Below, piece after piece: positions 49,148 through 56,623 of a stretch of DNA of 64,000 nucleotides. Source of the DNA: Microbulbifer sp. GL-2. GTDB lineage: Bacteria > Pseudomonadota > Gammaproteobacteria > Pseudomonadales > Cellvibrionaceae. The translations under genes were made by a program, and so were the position numbers. A model generated the notes under the pieces. It was not told where the DNA came from and made no database searches. It worked only from the letters and a program-made list of their open reading frames with translations. The stretch's first letter is position 1. Each line of letters starts with the position of its first letter. The DNA lies in assembly GCF_007183175.1 (NCBI RefSeq), contig NZ_AP019807.1, positions 3,778,001 to 3,842,000 of the forward strand, read 5' to 3'.

Positions 49148-50389
49148 ATGTTAAAACCTGTCCCCCTATTTATCGGCCTGCGATATGTGGCTGCCCGGCG
49201 CCGGCAGCAGTTCATTTCTTTTATTAACGGTTTCTCCTTGGTGGGTATGGCGTTAGGCGTTCTTGCGCTGATCGTCGTGACATCTGTGATGAACGGCTTC
49301 GATCGTGAGATGAAAACAAGAATTTTGAGTGTGGTGCCCCACGGTTTTGTCGAGCGCGAGGGCGGCCTGCAGAACTGGCAGGACGTAGCAAAAAAGCTAG
49401 AGCAACAACCCCATGTTGAGGCAGCGAGCCCCTTTGTGAGGGGTTTTGCCCTGGTCAGCGCCTACGGCGACAGCCACGGGGTGCAGTTTCAGGGGGTAGA
49501 GCCTGACGCGCTGCGCAATGTCTCGGAAGTGGGGGAGAGCATGATCATGGGCAGTCTGGATGAGTTGCAGCCGCGCAGTTATCGCATTGTGCTGGGCCGT
49601 ATCCTCGCCCGGCAGTTGAATGTGCTTCCCGGTGAGTCCGTCATCCTTACCCTGCCACAGGTGTCTGTAACCCCTGCTGGTATCTTCCCGCGTACCAAAC
49701 GCTTTACTGTAGCTGGAGTCTTCTCGGCCGGTGCCCAGGTAGACCAGAATATAGCCTTGATGAATATTGAGGATGCGGCTCGCCTGATGCGAATGCCGGG
49801 CAAGGTACAAGGCCTGCAATTGCGTTTTGATGATATGGATAATGCCTTGGGCAGGTTGCCTCTCTATGCGAATGAGTTAGGTGAAGGTTTCAGTGGTGAG
49901 GACTGGAGCCAATCCCAGGGCAACCTGTTCCAGGCGGTGAAAATGGAGAAGACGGTGGTCACCCTGTTATTGATGATTATCGTCGCTGTGGCCGCCTTTA
50001 ATATTGTTTCGGCCCTGGTATTGATGGTTGCGGATAAGCGCTCCGATATCGCCGTACTCAGGACACTGGGCCTCACCTCACGCCAGATAATGGCGGTGTT
50101 TGTGGTACAGGGCAGTGCCATCGGGCTGATAGGGGCCTTTAGTGGTGCGATATTGGGGGTGTTGATAGCCCTTAACCTCACTGAGATGGTCACCTGGGTA
50201 GAGAATCTGCTGGGCGTGAAGATATTCGATCCGCGCGTGTTTTTTGTCAGCTATTTACCTTCTGAATTCCGTATGGGTGATGCGGTAGTCGTACTTACCG
50301 CCGCCATCTGCATGAGCCTCCTGGCGACAGTATTTCCTGCCTGGCGGGCGGCCCAGATCGAACCGGCAGAAGCCTTACGTTATGAATGA
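49148..50389 (+). CDS. lolC: Lipoprotein-releasing ABC transporter permease, LolC/E family (first copy)
   Basis: 413 residues with the FtsX-type layout: one N-terminal membrane helix (about 22-47, FINGFSLVGMALGVLALIVV), a large periplasmic domain (about 50-265) and three C-terminal helices (about 268-290, 315-345, 375-395). The opening GLRYVAARRRQQFISFINGFSLVG and VMNGFDREMKTRIL are LolC/LolE hallmarks. With LolD it extracts lipoproteins from the inner membrane and hands them to LolA. It is the first gene of lolC-lolD-lolE. Assignment to LolC rather than LolE rests on gene order. Confidence 0.92.
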   Translation: MLKPVPLFIGLRYVAARRRQQFISFINGFSLVGMALGVLALIVVTSVMNGFDREMKTRILSVVPHGFVEREGGLQNWQDVAKKLEQQPHVEAASPFVRGFALVSAYGDSHGVQFQGVEPDALRNVSEVGESMIMGSLDELQPRSYRIVLGRILARQLNVLPGESVILTLPQVSVTPAGIFPRTKRFTVAGVFSAGAQVDQNIALMNIEDAARLMRMPGKVQGLQLRFDDMDNALGRLPLYANELGEGFSGEDWSQSQGNLFQAVKMEKTVVTLLLMIIVAVAAFNIVSALVLMVADKRSDIAVLRTLGLTSRQIMAVFVVQGSAIGLIGAFSGAILGVLIALNLTEMVTWVENLLGVKIFDPRVFFVSYLPSEFRMGDAVVVLTAAICMSLLATVFPAWRAAQIEPAEALRYE

Positions 50390-50460
50390 ATTTTTTATAA
50401 ATCAATATTTTAAGTTGGTTTTATAAAGCTATCTATGAATTGAGAGCGACGAACAGATTG

Positions 50461-51213
50461 ATGAATAGTCGAGTGGAAATAAATGCCGAGCAAGCCCGGC
50501 CAGCACCGGATGCCAATGACGCTGTGCTGGCCTGCTACCAGCTGTGTAAGAGTTATCGGCAGGGAGGGAGGGACCTCAATGTACTGCGTGGTGTCGAGCT
50601 GGAAGTGAAGCGCAGTGAGAAGCTGGCGATTGTCGGCGCCTCCGGTTCTGGCAAATCCACACTTCTCAACCTGCTGGGTGGCCTGGATACCCCGAGTTCC
50701 GGTGAAGTTTGGGTGGCAGGCCAGAACCTGGCCAACCTCAATGCCAATGAGCGAGGCTGGCTGCGTAACAGCAGTCTCGGTTTCGTGTACCAGTTTCATC
50801 ACTTACTCAATGAATTTACCGCCTTGGAAAATGTGGCCATGCCACTACTGATCGGCAAACACAGTGTGGCGGATGCCCGTGCCGAGGCAAAAGCCATGTT
50901 GGAGGCGGTAGGTCTTGGCGAGAGAATCGGCCACAAGCCTACGCAGTTGTCCGGTGGCGAACGTCAGCGTGTGGCTATTGCGCGGGCGCTGGTTGCCCGT
51001 CCGGCCTGTGTATTGATGGATGAGCCTACCGGTAACCTCGACAGGGCAACAGCGCGGGAAATTCACAAGCTGATGGATCAACTCAACCGGGATATGGGGA
51101 TTAGTTTTGTGATTGTGACTCACGACCCGGATCTTGCTGCGGCGTTGGACCGGAGCCTACACCTGATTGATGGAGAGCTTCTCAGCGACTGGCATCAGGG
51201 TGATCATGTTTAA
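50461..51213 (+). CDS. lolD: Lipoprotein-releasing ABC transporter ATPase LolD
   Basis: 250 residues from the ATG at 50461; an upstream TTG at 50440 is less likely. Walker A is GASGSGKST, the ABC signature LSGGERQRVAIARAL, Walker B CVLMDEPTGNLD and the switch His VTHDPDLA. The Q-loop region (FVYQFHHLLNEFTALENVAMP) is the form typical of LolD. It powers lipoprotein release by the flanking permeases. It overlaps the next permease gene by 8 bp. Confidence 0.95.
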   Translation: MNSRVEINAEQARPAPDANDAVLACYQLCKSYRQGGRDLNVLRGVELEVKRSEKLAIVGASGSGKSTLLNLLGGLDTPSSGEVWVAGQNLANLNANERGWLRNSSLGFVYQFHHLLNEFTALENVAMPLLIGKHSVADARAEAKAMLEAVGLGERIGHKPTQLSGGERQRVAIARALVARPACVLMDEPTGNLDRATAREIHKLMDQLNRDMGISFVIVTHDPDLAAALDRSLHLIDGELLSDWHQGDHV

Positions 51214-52465
51214 GCCGCTCTCCGCATTTATAGGCCTGCGTTACGCAGGCGCTCAGCGGCGTAATGATGACTCCGCTGGCCTGGTGTCATTTATTTCCGG
51301 TCTGTCGATGGTTGGTCTGATCCTTGGTGTCGCCCTGATGATTGTGGTGATGTCGGTGATGAACGGCTTTGATCGCGAGTTACGCGAGAAGATTCTTGGC
51401 ATTATGCCGCATGCCACCATCTACAATGCCAGCCCGGATGTCGATTGGGCTGCTATGCGACAGAAGCTGGTAGCCGATGCTGAGGTGCTGTCTGCAGCTG
51501 AAGTATGGCAGGTAAATGCACTGGCCCGGCGTGGCGCAGAGGTGACGCCACTACTGGTTCAGGGGGTAAATCCGGACACCATTGTTGAAGTTTCCAATAT
51601 CAGTGAATTTCTCAGCCCTGATGCCTTTCCAGCCCTGCTTGATAGCGTTGAGCCGGGCGTAGTGCTCGGTCGTGGAATTGCGCATAAATTGGGGGTAGAA
51701 GAGGGCGATTACCTGTCCTTGATTGTACCCAACAATGACAGCGCTTCAGGCGGTCGACGCGCTGCTCGTGTAGCGGGCTTCAGGGTAGCGGAAGTTTTTC
51801 ACTCGGGTACTGTCCTTGATCAGTCATTGGCGCTGGTGTCCTGGGATCAGGCCAAGGCGCTCGCCGGCAATAAGGGGGGGGCAGGTGTGCAGTTACGAGT
51901 GACCGAGATGTTGGAGGCCAATTGGATTATGCGCCGCCTGCTGCAGGAGCTGCCCAGAGAGGGCTTCTATGGTACTGACTGGAGTCGAACCCATGGAAAT
52001 CTGTACCAGGCAATCCAGATGTCCCGCAACCTGGTGGGGTTGTTGGTGTTACTGATTATTGCTATTGCCGCCTTCAACGTGGTTTCCACGCTGGTGATGG
52101 TGGTGATCGATAAGCATGCAGATATCGCCATTCTGCGTACCATGGGGGCCAGTACCCGCCAGATACTACTCACCTTCGTCTACCAGGGGGCCTTGGTCGG
52201 ATTGGTGGGAGCCACTATTGGCGGTGCCCTCGGAGTATTGGGGTCGCTCACGGTCACAGATCTGGTGGCCGGCCTTGAGTCAGTCTTTGGCATCCAGTTT
52301 CTCAAGTCTGATGTCTATCCAGTGGACTACCTGCCATCGCAGCTGTCCTGGGCTGATGTGGCTTTAGTGGTTGGGGCGGGTTTTCTTCTCAGTCTAATTG
52401 CCACACTTTATCCCGCACTGCAGGCGAGTCGTGTGCAACCGGCTGCCGCACTGCGTAATGAGTAA
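51206..52465 (+). CDS. lolE: Lipoprotein-releasing ABC transporter permease, LolC/E family (second copy)
   Basis: 419 residues from the ATG at 51206, inside the end of lolD; the longer frame to 51167 is entirely within lolD. It starts FKPLSAFIGLRYAGAQRRN and has VMNGFDRELREKIL, the same hallmarks as the first permease. It is more diverged in the periplasmic domain, and the four membrane helices lie in the same order (helix 1 about 26-49; three near the C-terminus). The C-terminal YPALQASRVQPAAALRNE is typical. With lolC and lolD it makes a heteromeric LolCDE complex. Confidence 0.92.
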   Translation: MFKPLSAFIGLRYAGAQRRNDDSAGLVSFISGLSMVGLILGVALMIVVMSVMNGFDRELREKILGIMPHATIYNASPDVDWAAMRQKLVADAEVLSAAEVWQVNALARRGAEVTPLLVQGVNPDTIVEVSNISEFLSPDAFPALLDSVEPGVVLGRGIAHKLGVEEGDYLSLIVPNNDSASGGRRAARVAGFRVAEVFHSGTVLDQSLALVSWDQAKALAGNKGGAGVQLRVTEMLEANWIMRRLLQELPREGFYGTDWSRTHGNLYQAIQMSRNLVGLLVLLIIAIAAFNVVSTLVMVVIDKHADIAILRTMGASTRQILLTFVYQGALVGLVGATIGGALGVLGSLTVTDLVAGLESVFGIQFLKSDVYPVDYLPSQLSWADVALVVGAGFLLSLIATLYPALQASRVQPAAALRNE

Positions 52466-52476
52466 AAGGGCCTAAT

Positions 52477-52890
52477 GTGAAGCGGGGCGCTTGGGTGTTG
52501 CGTAAATTGTTACCAATTCCCGTGGCGCTAAGCGCCTGGGTCGCGGTTTTACTGGGTGCTTTGTGGTTTGATGCATGGCGAGTGAGAACCTTCTGTCCGG
52601 CTGGCTTACGGGAAGGCTCTGTTTGTTACGCTGAGGGTTGGGAGATACATCCATTTTGGCTGGTATGTCTGGGCGCCATGCTTTCCGCATTCGCAGTTGT
52701 TTGGGCGGTGGCGATTTCTGCAGCGGGAGATCGCAACAGGGCAGCCTCTTTTGCCCTTGTGGTGGGCTCAGTAGGCGCACTTGTATTGGGCGTTGCTACG
52801 CAATACCCGCTACCTGCGATACTGGCAATTACAGCTGGCGCAGGGGCTCTGTGGAGTGTCCGTTGGTTTTTCAGGCGGGACGCTAACTGA
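52477..52890 (+). CDS. Small inner-membrane hypothetical protein
   Basis: 137 residues with about four hydrophobic helices (about 10-28, 60-80, 90-107, 110-127). A small loop with two Cys (FCPAGLREGSVCYAEG, about 38-53) lies between helices 1 and 2, probably outside and possibly disulfide-bonded. The start is a GTG at 52477 with AAAGGG upstream. It lies 11 bp after lolE, so it may be the last gene of that operon. It overlaps the convergent DUF2062 gene by 8 bp. No function is known. Confidence 0.72.
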   Translation: MKRGAWVLRKLLPIPVALSAWVAVLLGALWFDAWRVRTFCPAGLREGSVCYAEGWEIHPFWLVCLGAMLSAFAVVWAVAISAAGDRNRAASFALVVGSVGALVLGVATQYPLPAILAITAGAGALWSVRWFFRRDAN

Positions 52891-53407
52891 CTGCGGAACG
52901 CCTTTCCAGGCGTAGCTTCCATCGTTTTACCACATGCCAGCGCCATAGGGCGCGCATAGAGAAGTAAGCCAGGGTTGCAAAGAAAATACCTGCCAAAACC
53001 GAGCCGAAAAACAGCGGCATCCAGATCTTCCCAACCTCATTCGTTAACCACGTCCATGAAAGTTCAATGCTGAAGTCCACCGGAGGTGTACCCAGAATCC
53101 ATGCGCCCAGCTTGTAAGTGCTGTAGAAAATTGCGGGCATGGTGACCGGGTTGCTGATCCATACCAGGATAATTGAAAGCGGCAGATTGCAGCGCAGCCA
53201 CAAGGCCAGCAGCGCAGCGATAATCATCTGCCCAGGTAGGGGGAGGAAACTGGTAAACACACCGACAGCAAAAGCGACTGAAACCGAATGTCGGTTCAGG
53301 TGAAATAGGTTGGGGTCGTGGAGAAGAGTCCCCAGAAACTTAAGCCCGTTCTTGGCTCGGATTTCTTCGGGGCTTGGCAGCCATCGCCTGATAATACTCT
53401 TCGGCAT
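52883..53407 (-). CDS. DUF2062 family membrane protein
   Basis: 174 residues from the ATG at 53407, where the family's usual start appears (MPKSIIRRWLPSPEEIRAKN). The frame continues to 53602 but that part is unlike the family. Landmarks are FLGTLLHDPNLFHLNRHSVS, VGVFTSFLPLPGQMIIA and WISNPVTMPAIFYSTYKLG. Two or three membrane helices are present (about 52-90 and 135-165). The function is unknown; DUF2062 proteins are widespread in Proteobacteria. It is convergent with the operon of the Lol genes. Confidence 0.87.
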   Translation of the reverse strand: MPKSIIRRWLPSPEEIRAKNGLKFLGTLLHDPNLFHLNRHSVSVAFAVGVFTSFLPLPGQMIIAALLALWLRCNLPLSIILVWISNPVTMPAIFYSTYKLGAWILGTPPVDFSIELSWTWLTNEVGKIWMPLFFGSVLAGIFFATLAYFSMRALWRWHVVKRWKLRLERRSAVS

Positions 53408-53614
53408 AACTCTGTCTGAAACCTGGGTGCTGGCAGCCTTGTTAATTAGCGCTGTACCGGGGCTTGGAAACTCTTTCGTCGGGATTTTTTCCCTGCCCCA
53501 GATAAGCATAGAGTGCCCCCGGTATTGGGGCATGCTGTATCTGGCGCGGGCGCTATTATGCCCACTTCGGTGTGGCAAGACTACTACTGCCGTAAAAGTC
53601 ATTCTACGCCAAGG

Positions 53615-53626
53615 ATTGTCAACAAT
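53615..53626. promoter_or_regulatory. Second GntR-type operator candidate
   Basis: ATTGTCAACAAT matches the palindrome at 53689 except at one base. It lies 63 bp further upstream, suitable for cooperative binding or for control of a separate promoter. Confidence 0.5.
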
Positions 53627-53688
53627 TTGTCATGGATGCTTTAGTTGACGCCCAGGTCTCAGTGTTTTAAGGTCTGCGAACTTTTAAA

Positions 53689-53700
53689 ATTGTCGACAAT
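53689..53700. promoter_or_regulatory. GntR-type operator, ATTGTCGACAAT
   Basis: A perfect 12-bp palindrome ends 11 bp before the GntR-type ATG. FadR-subfamily GntR regulators bind palindromes of this TTGTnnACAA type, so autoregulation and control of the prp operon are likely. Confidence 0.7.
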
Positions 53701-53711
53701 GTCGGGGTCGA

Positions 53712-54392
53712 ATGAGCGCTACTGGTATGAACGTCCCTGTACCTGAGGCACACCAGAGTCTTGCTGAGCGCCTTTTTTTGACGCTGCGCGGTGAGATTGT
53801 GGAGGGGCGCATTGCCGCTGGCAGCAAAATCAGCGAACCTGAACTGGCTCGCCGCTTTAATGCCAGTCGTGGCAGTTTGCGTGAGGCCCTGATGCGCCTG
53901 GAGTCCCTGGGGCTGTTGGAGCGCCGGGTGAATGTGGGCGCGCGGGTGGTCGAGCTGAGCGAACGCGGTCTGCTCGAACTCTACGAAGTGCGAGAGGCAC
54001 TGGAGGGCATGGCCTGCAGGTTAGCCGCAGAGCAGCGCAGCGAAGAGGACCTGGCGGCTTTGCGTAAAATGCTTGCGGGCCATGAACAGCAGAAAGAATT
54101 GCAGGCTGGCAAAGCCTATTTCCAGCCGGAAGGCGATTTCGACTTTCATTTTCGCATAGTGCAGGCTTCCAAAAACGAGCTGTTGATCGACACACTGTGC
54201 AATCGTCTTTATTACCGTGTTCGTATGTATCGCTACCAGTTGGGCATGGCCAGTCCCAGGGCCCAGCGTGCGTTTCGCGAACACAGCCATATCATCGAAG
54301 CCATAGAAGCGGGGGATGGGGAGCTGGCAGAGCTGTTGATGCGCCGGCATATCCGCGCCTCCAGGCAAAATATTGAAAATAAACTGAGGTAG
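53712..54392 (+). CDS. GntR family regulator of the methylcitrate operon
   Basis: 226 residues, FadR subfamily (FCD). The N-terminal winged helix begins LAERLFLTLRGEIVEGRIAAG and continues FNASRGSLREALMRLESLGLL. The C-terminal all-helical effector domain carries candidate metal-binding positions (DFDFHFRI; HSHIIEAIEAGD; HIRASRQN). It is the first gene of the prp cluster and ends 3 bp before prpB. By position it should respond to a methylcitrate-cycle intermediate such as 2-methylcitrate or propionyl-CoA, which is an inference. The E. coli PrpR, a sigma-54 activator, is unrelated. Confidence 0.9.
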   Translation: MSATGMNVPVPEAHQSLAERLFLTLRGEIVEGRIAAGSKISEPELARRFNASRGSLREALMRLESLGLLERRVNVGARVVELSERGLLELYEVREALEGMACRLAAEQRSEEDLAALRKMLAGHEQQKELQAGKAYFQPEGDFDFHFRIVQASKNELLIDTLCNRLYYRVRMYRYQLGMASPRAQRAFREHSHIIEAIEAGDGELAELLMRRHIRASRQNIENKLR

Positions 54393-54395
54393 AGC

Positions 54396-55274
54396 ATGAG
54401 CCAAAAGCCATCCGCCGGCGCGCGTTTCCGCACCGCACTCGCAGAAAATTCACCGCTACAAGTTGTTGGTACCATCAACGCCTACTCGGCGATTATGGCT
54501 GAGCGCATCGGCCACAAGGCGATTTACCTTTCTGGTGCCGGTGTTGCCAATGCTTCATACGGCCTGCCGGATCTGGGTATGACCAGCCTCGACAACGTGC
54601 TCGAGGATGTGCGTCGCATTACCGCAGCCAGTGAATTGCCGCTGCTGGTGGATATCGATACCGGTTGGGGCGGTGCTTTCAATATCGCTCGCACCATCAA
54701 AGAAATGATCCGTGCAGGCGCGGGTGCGGTACATATTGAAGACCAGGTAGCACAAAAGCGCTGTGGTCATCGACCGAATAAAGAAATTGTCTCCAAGAAG
54801 GAAATGGTGGATCGCATCAAGTCCGCAGTAGATGCCCGTACCGATGACGACTTCTTTATCATGGCCCGTACCGATGCCTTCGCCCAGGAAGGACTGGAGG
54901 CGGCTATTGAGCGCGCTCAGGCCTGCATTGAGGCCGGTGCCGATGGTATCTTCGCCGAAGCGGTGACGGAATTGAAGCACTATCGAGCCTTTAAGGACGC
55001 ACTGAATGTGCCGATTCTGGCGAATATCACCGAGTTTGGTAAAACAGAGCTGTATAACACCAAAGAGTTGGGTGAGGCCGGTGCGGATATCGTACTGTAT
55101 CCACTATCAGCCTTCCGTGCCATGAACCGCGCGGCGGAAAATGTATACACCAGCATTCTGCAAAATGGTGACCAGAAAGCGGTAGTTGACACCATGCAGA
55201 CCCGTGAAGAGTTGTACGATTACCTCAACTACCACGTGTTTGAACAGAAGCTCGACGAGCTGTTCAATAAGTAA
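54396..55274 (+). CDS. prpB: 2-methylisocitrate lyase
   Basis: 292 residues, isocitrate lyase/PEP mutase fold. It cleaves 2-methylisocitrate to pyruvate and succinate, the last step of the methylcitrate cycle. The active-site loop is EDQVAQKRCGHRPNKEIV with the catalytic Cys123. Metal-binding Asp residues lie in PLLVDIDTGWGGAFN. GAGVANASYGLPDLGMTS is typical. It is 3 bp after the regulator gene. Confidence 0.95.
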   Translation: MSQKPSAGARFRTALAENSPLQVVGTINAYSAIMAERIGHKAIYLSGAGVANASYGLPDLGMTSLDNVLEDVRRITAASELPLLVDIDTGWGGAFNIARTIKEMIRAGAGAVHIEDQVAQKRCGHRPNKEIVSKKEMVDRIKSAVDARTDDDFFIMARTDAFAQEGLEAAIERAQACIEAGADGIFAEAVTELKHYRAFKDALNVPILANITEFGKTELYNTKELGEAGADIVLYPLSAFRAMNRAAENVYTSILQNGDQKAVVDTMQTREELYDYLNYHVFEQKLDELFNK

Positions 55275-55368
55275 TGAAGTAATGGATTTACGTATCGGTT
55301 GAATGCTGTCTCGACATTCAATCGACGAATAAAGAAACTGCGTAGTTAAAAAAAGGGGAGATAAGACG

Positions 55369-56496
55369 ATGGCAGAGAAAACACTGAGTGGAGCTGGCTT
55401 ACGCGGCCAGGTAGCAGGCAAGACTGCACTGTCTACTGTAGGTAAAACAGGTTCTGGTCTCACGTACCGCGGTTACGATATTAAGGACCTGGCCCAAAAC
55501 TGTGAGTTTGAAGAAGTTGCCTACCTGATTTTCTATGGGGAGCTGCCCAATAAGGAGCAGTTAGCGGAATACAAGGCGCTGCTGAAAACCATGCGCGGCC
55601 TGCCGCAAGCACTGAAAGAAGTTTTGGAGCGTATTCCCGCTGACGCCCATCCAATGGATGTGATGCGCACTGGCTGCTCTATGCTGGGTAACCTGGAAGG
55701 TGAAGAGTCCTTCGCGCAGCAGCTGGAAAAGGCTAACCGCCTGCTGGCCGCTTTCCCGTCTATTATCTGCTACTGGTACCGTTTCTCTCACGATAACTTG
55801 CGTATCGAAACTGAAACCGATGATGACAGTATCGGCGGTCACTTCCTGCATATGTTACGCGGCGAGAAACCCAATGCCCTGCACGAGCAGGTCATGAATG
55901 TTTCCCTGATCCTGTACGCAGAGCACGAATTCAACGCCTCCACATTTACTGCCCGTGTTTGTGCCTCGACACTGTCTGATCTGTTCAGCTGTATTACAGG
56001 TGCTATCGGTACCCTGCGTGGCCCCTTACACGGCGGTGCCAACGAAGCGGCAATGGAACTGATCGAGCGTTTCTCCAACCCGGACGAAGCAGAAAAAGAA
56101 TTGCTGGGTATGCTGGAGCGCAAAGAAAAGATTATGGGCTTCGGCCATGCGATTTATCGCGAGTCCGATCCGCGCAATGGAATTATCAAGGCCTGGTCTG
56201 AAAAGCTGGCTGAAGATGTGGGCGATACTGTTTTATATCCGGTATCCGTGCGTTGTGAAGAGGTAATGTGGCGCGAGAAAAAGTTGTTCTGCAATGCCGA
56301 CTTCTTCCATGCTTCCGCGTATCACTTTATGGGTATTCCCACCAAGCTGTTCACTCCGATCTTTGTAATGTCCCGCGTTACTGGCTGGGCTGCGCACGTG
56401 TTCGAGCAGCGCGCTGACAACCGCATTATTCGCCCGAGTGCGGAGTATGTAGGTGTTGAACCTCGTACTGTGACTCCGATTGCTGAGCGCGGCTAA
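55369..56496 (+). CDS. prpC: 2-methylcitrate synthase
   Basis: 375 residues, short-form citrate synthase. It condenses propionyl-CoA with oxaloacetate. Active-site regions are GPLHGGANEAAME (first His), GFGHAIYRESDPR (second His) and the late Asp in NADFFHASAYHFMGIP. The N-terminus GLRGQVAGKTALSTVGKTG and YRGYDIKDLA fit PrpC rather than GltA, as does the operon context. GGGGAG precedes the ATG. Confidence 0.95.
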   Translation: MAEKTLSGAGLRGQVAGKTALSTVGKTGSGLTYRGYDIKDLAQNCEFEEVAYLIFYGELPNKEQLAEYKALLKTMRGLPQALKEVLERIPADAHPMDVMRTGCSMLGNLEGEESFAQQLEKANRLLAAFPSIICYWYRFSHDNLRIETETDDDSIGGHFLHMLRGEKPNALHEQVMNVSLILYAEHEFNASTFTARVCASTLSDLFSCITGAIGTLRGPLHGGANEAAMELIERFSNPDEAEKELLGMLERKEKIMGFGHAIYRESDPRNGIIKAWSEKLAEDVGDTVLYPVSVRCEEVMWREKKLFCNADFFHASAYHFMGIPTKLFTPIFVMSRVTGWAAHVFEQRADNRIIRPSAEYVGVEPRTVTPIAERG

Positions 56497-56623
56497 TACT
56501 CTTCCAAATAGAAGAGAAGCGTACACAGTGCGCCGGGTCCTGCTGTTGCCTGAATTGCGCAGCGGTGGGGCCTTCTCTGAAGAGATACGATTTAAAAAAT
56601 AGATTCGATTGATTTACCAAGCT

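Larger units (their letters stand above)
53408..53711. other. Divergent control region, DUF2062 / prp operon
   Basis: 304 bases holding two operator-like palindromes, at 53615-53626 and 53689-53700, listed separately. I see no gene here apart from the unsupported upstream extension of the DUF2062 frame. Confidence 0.55.
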
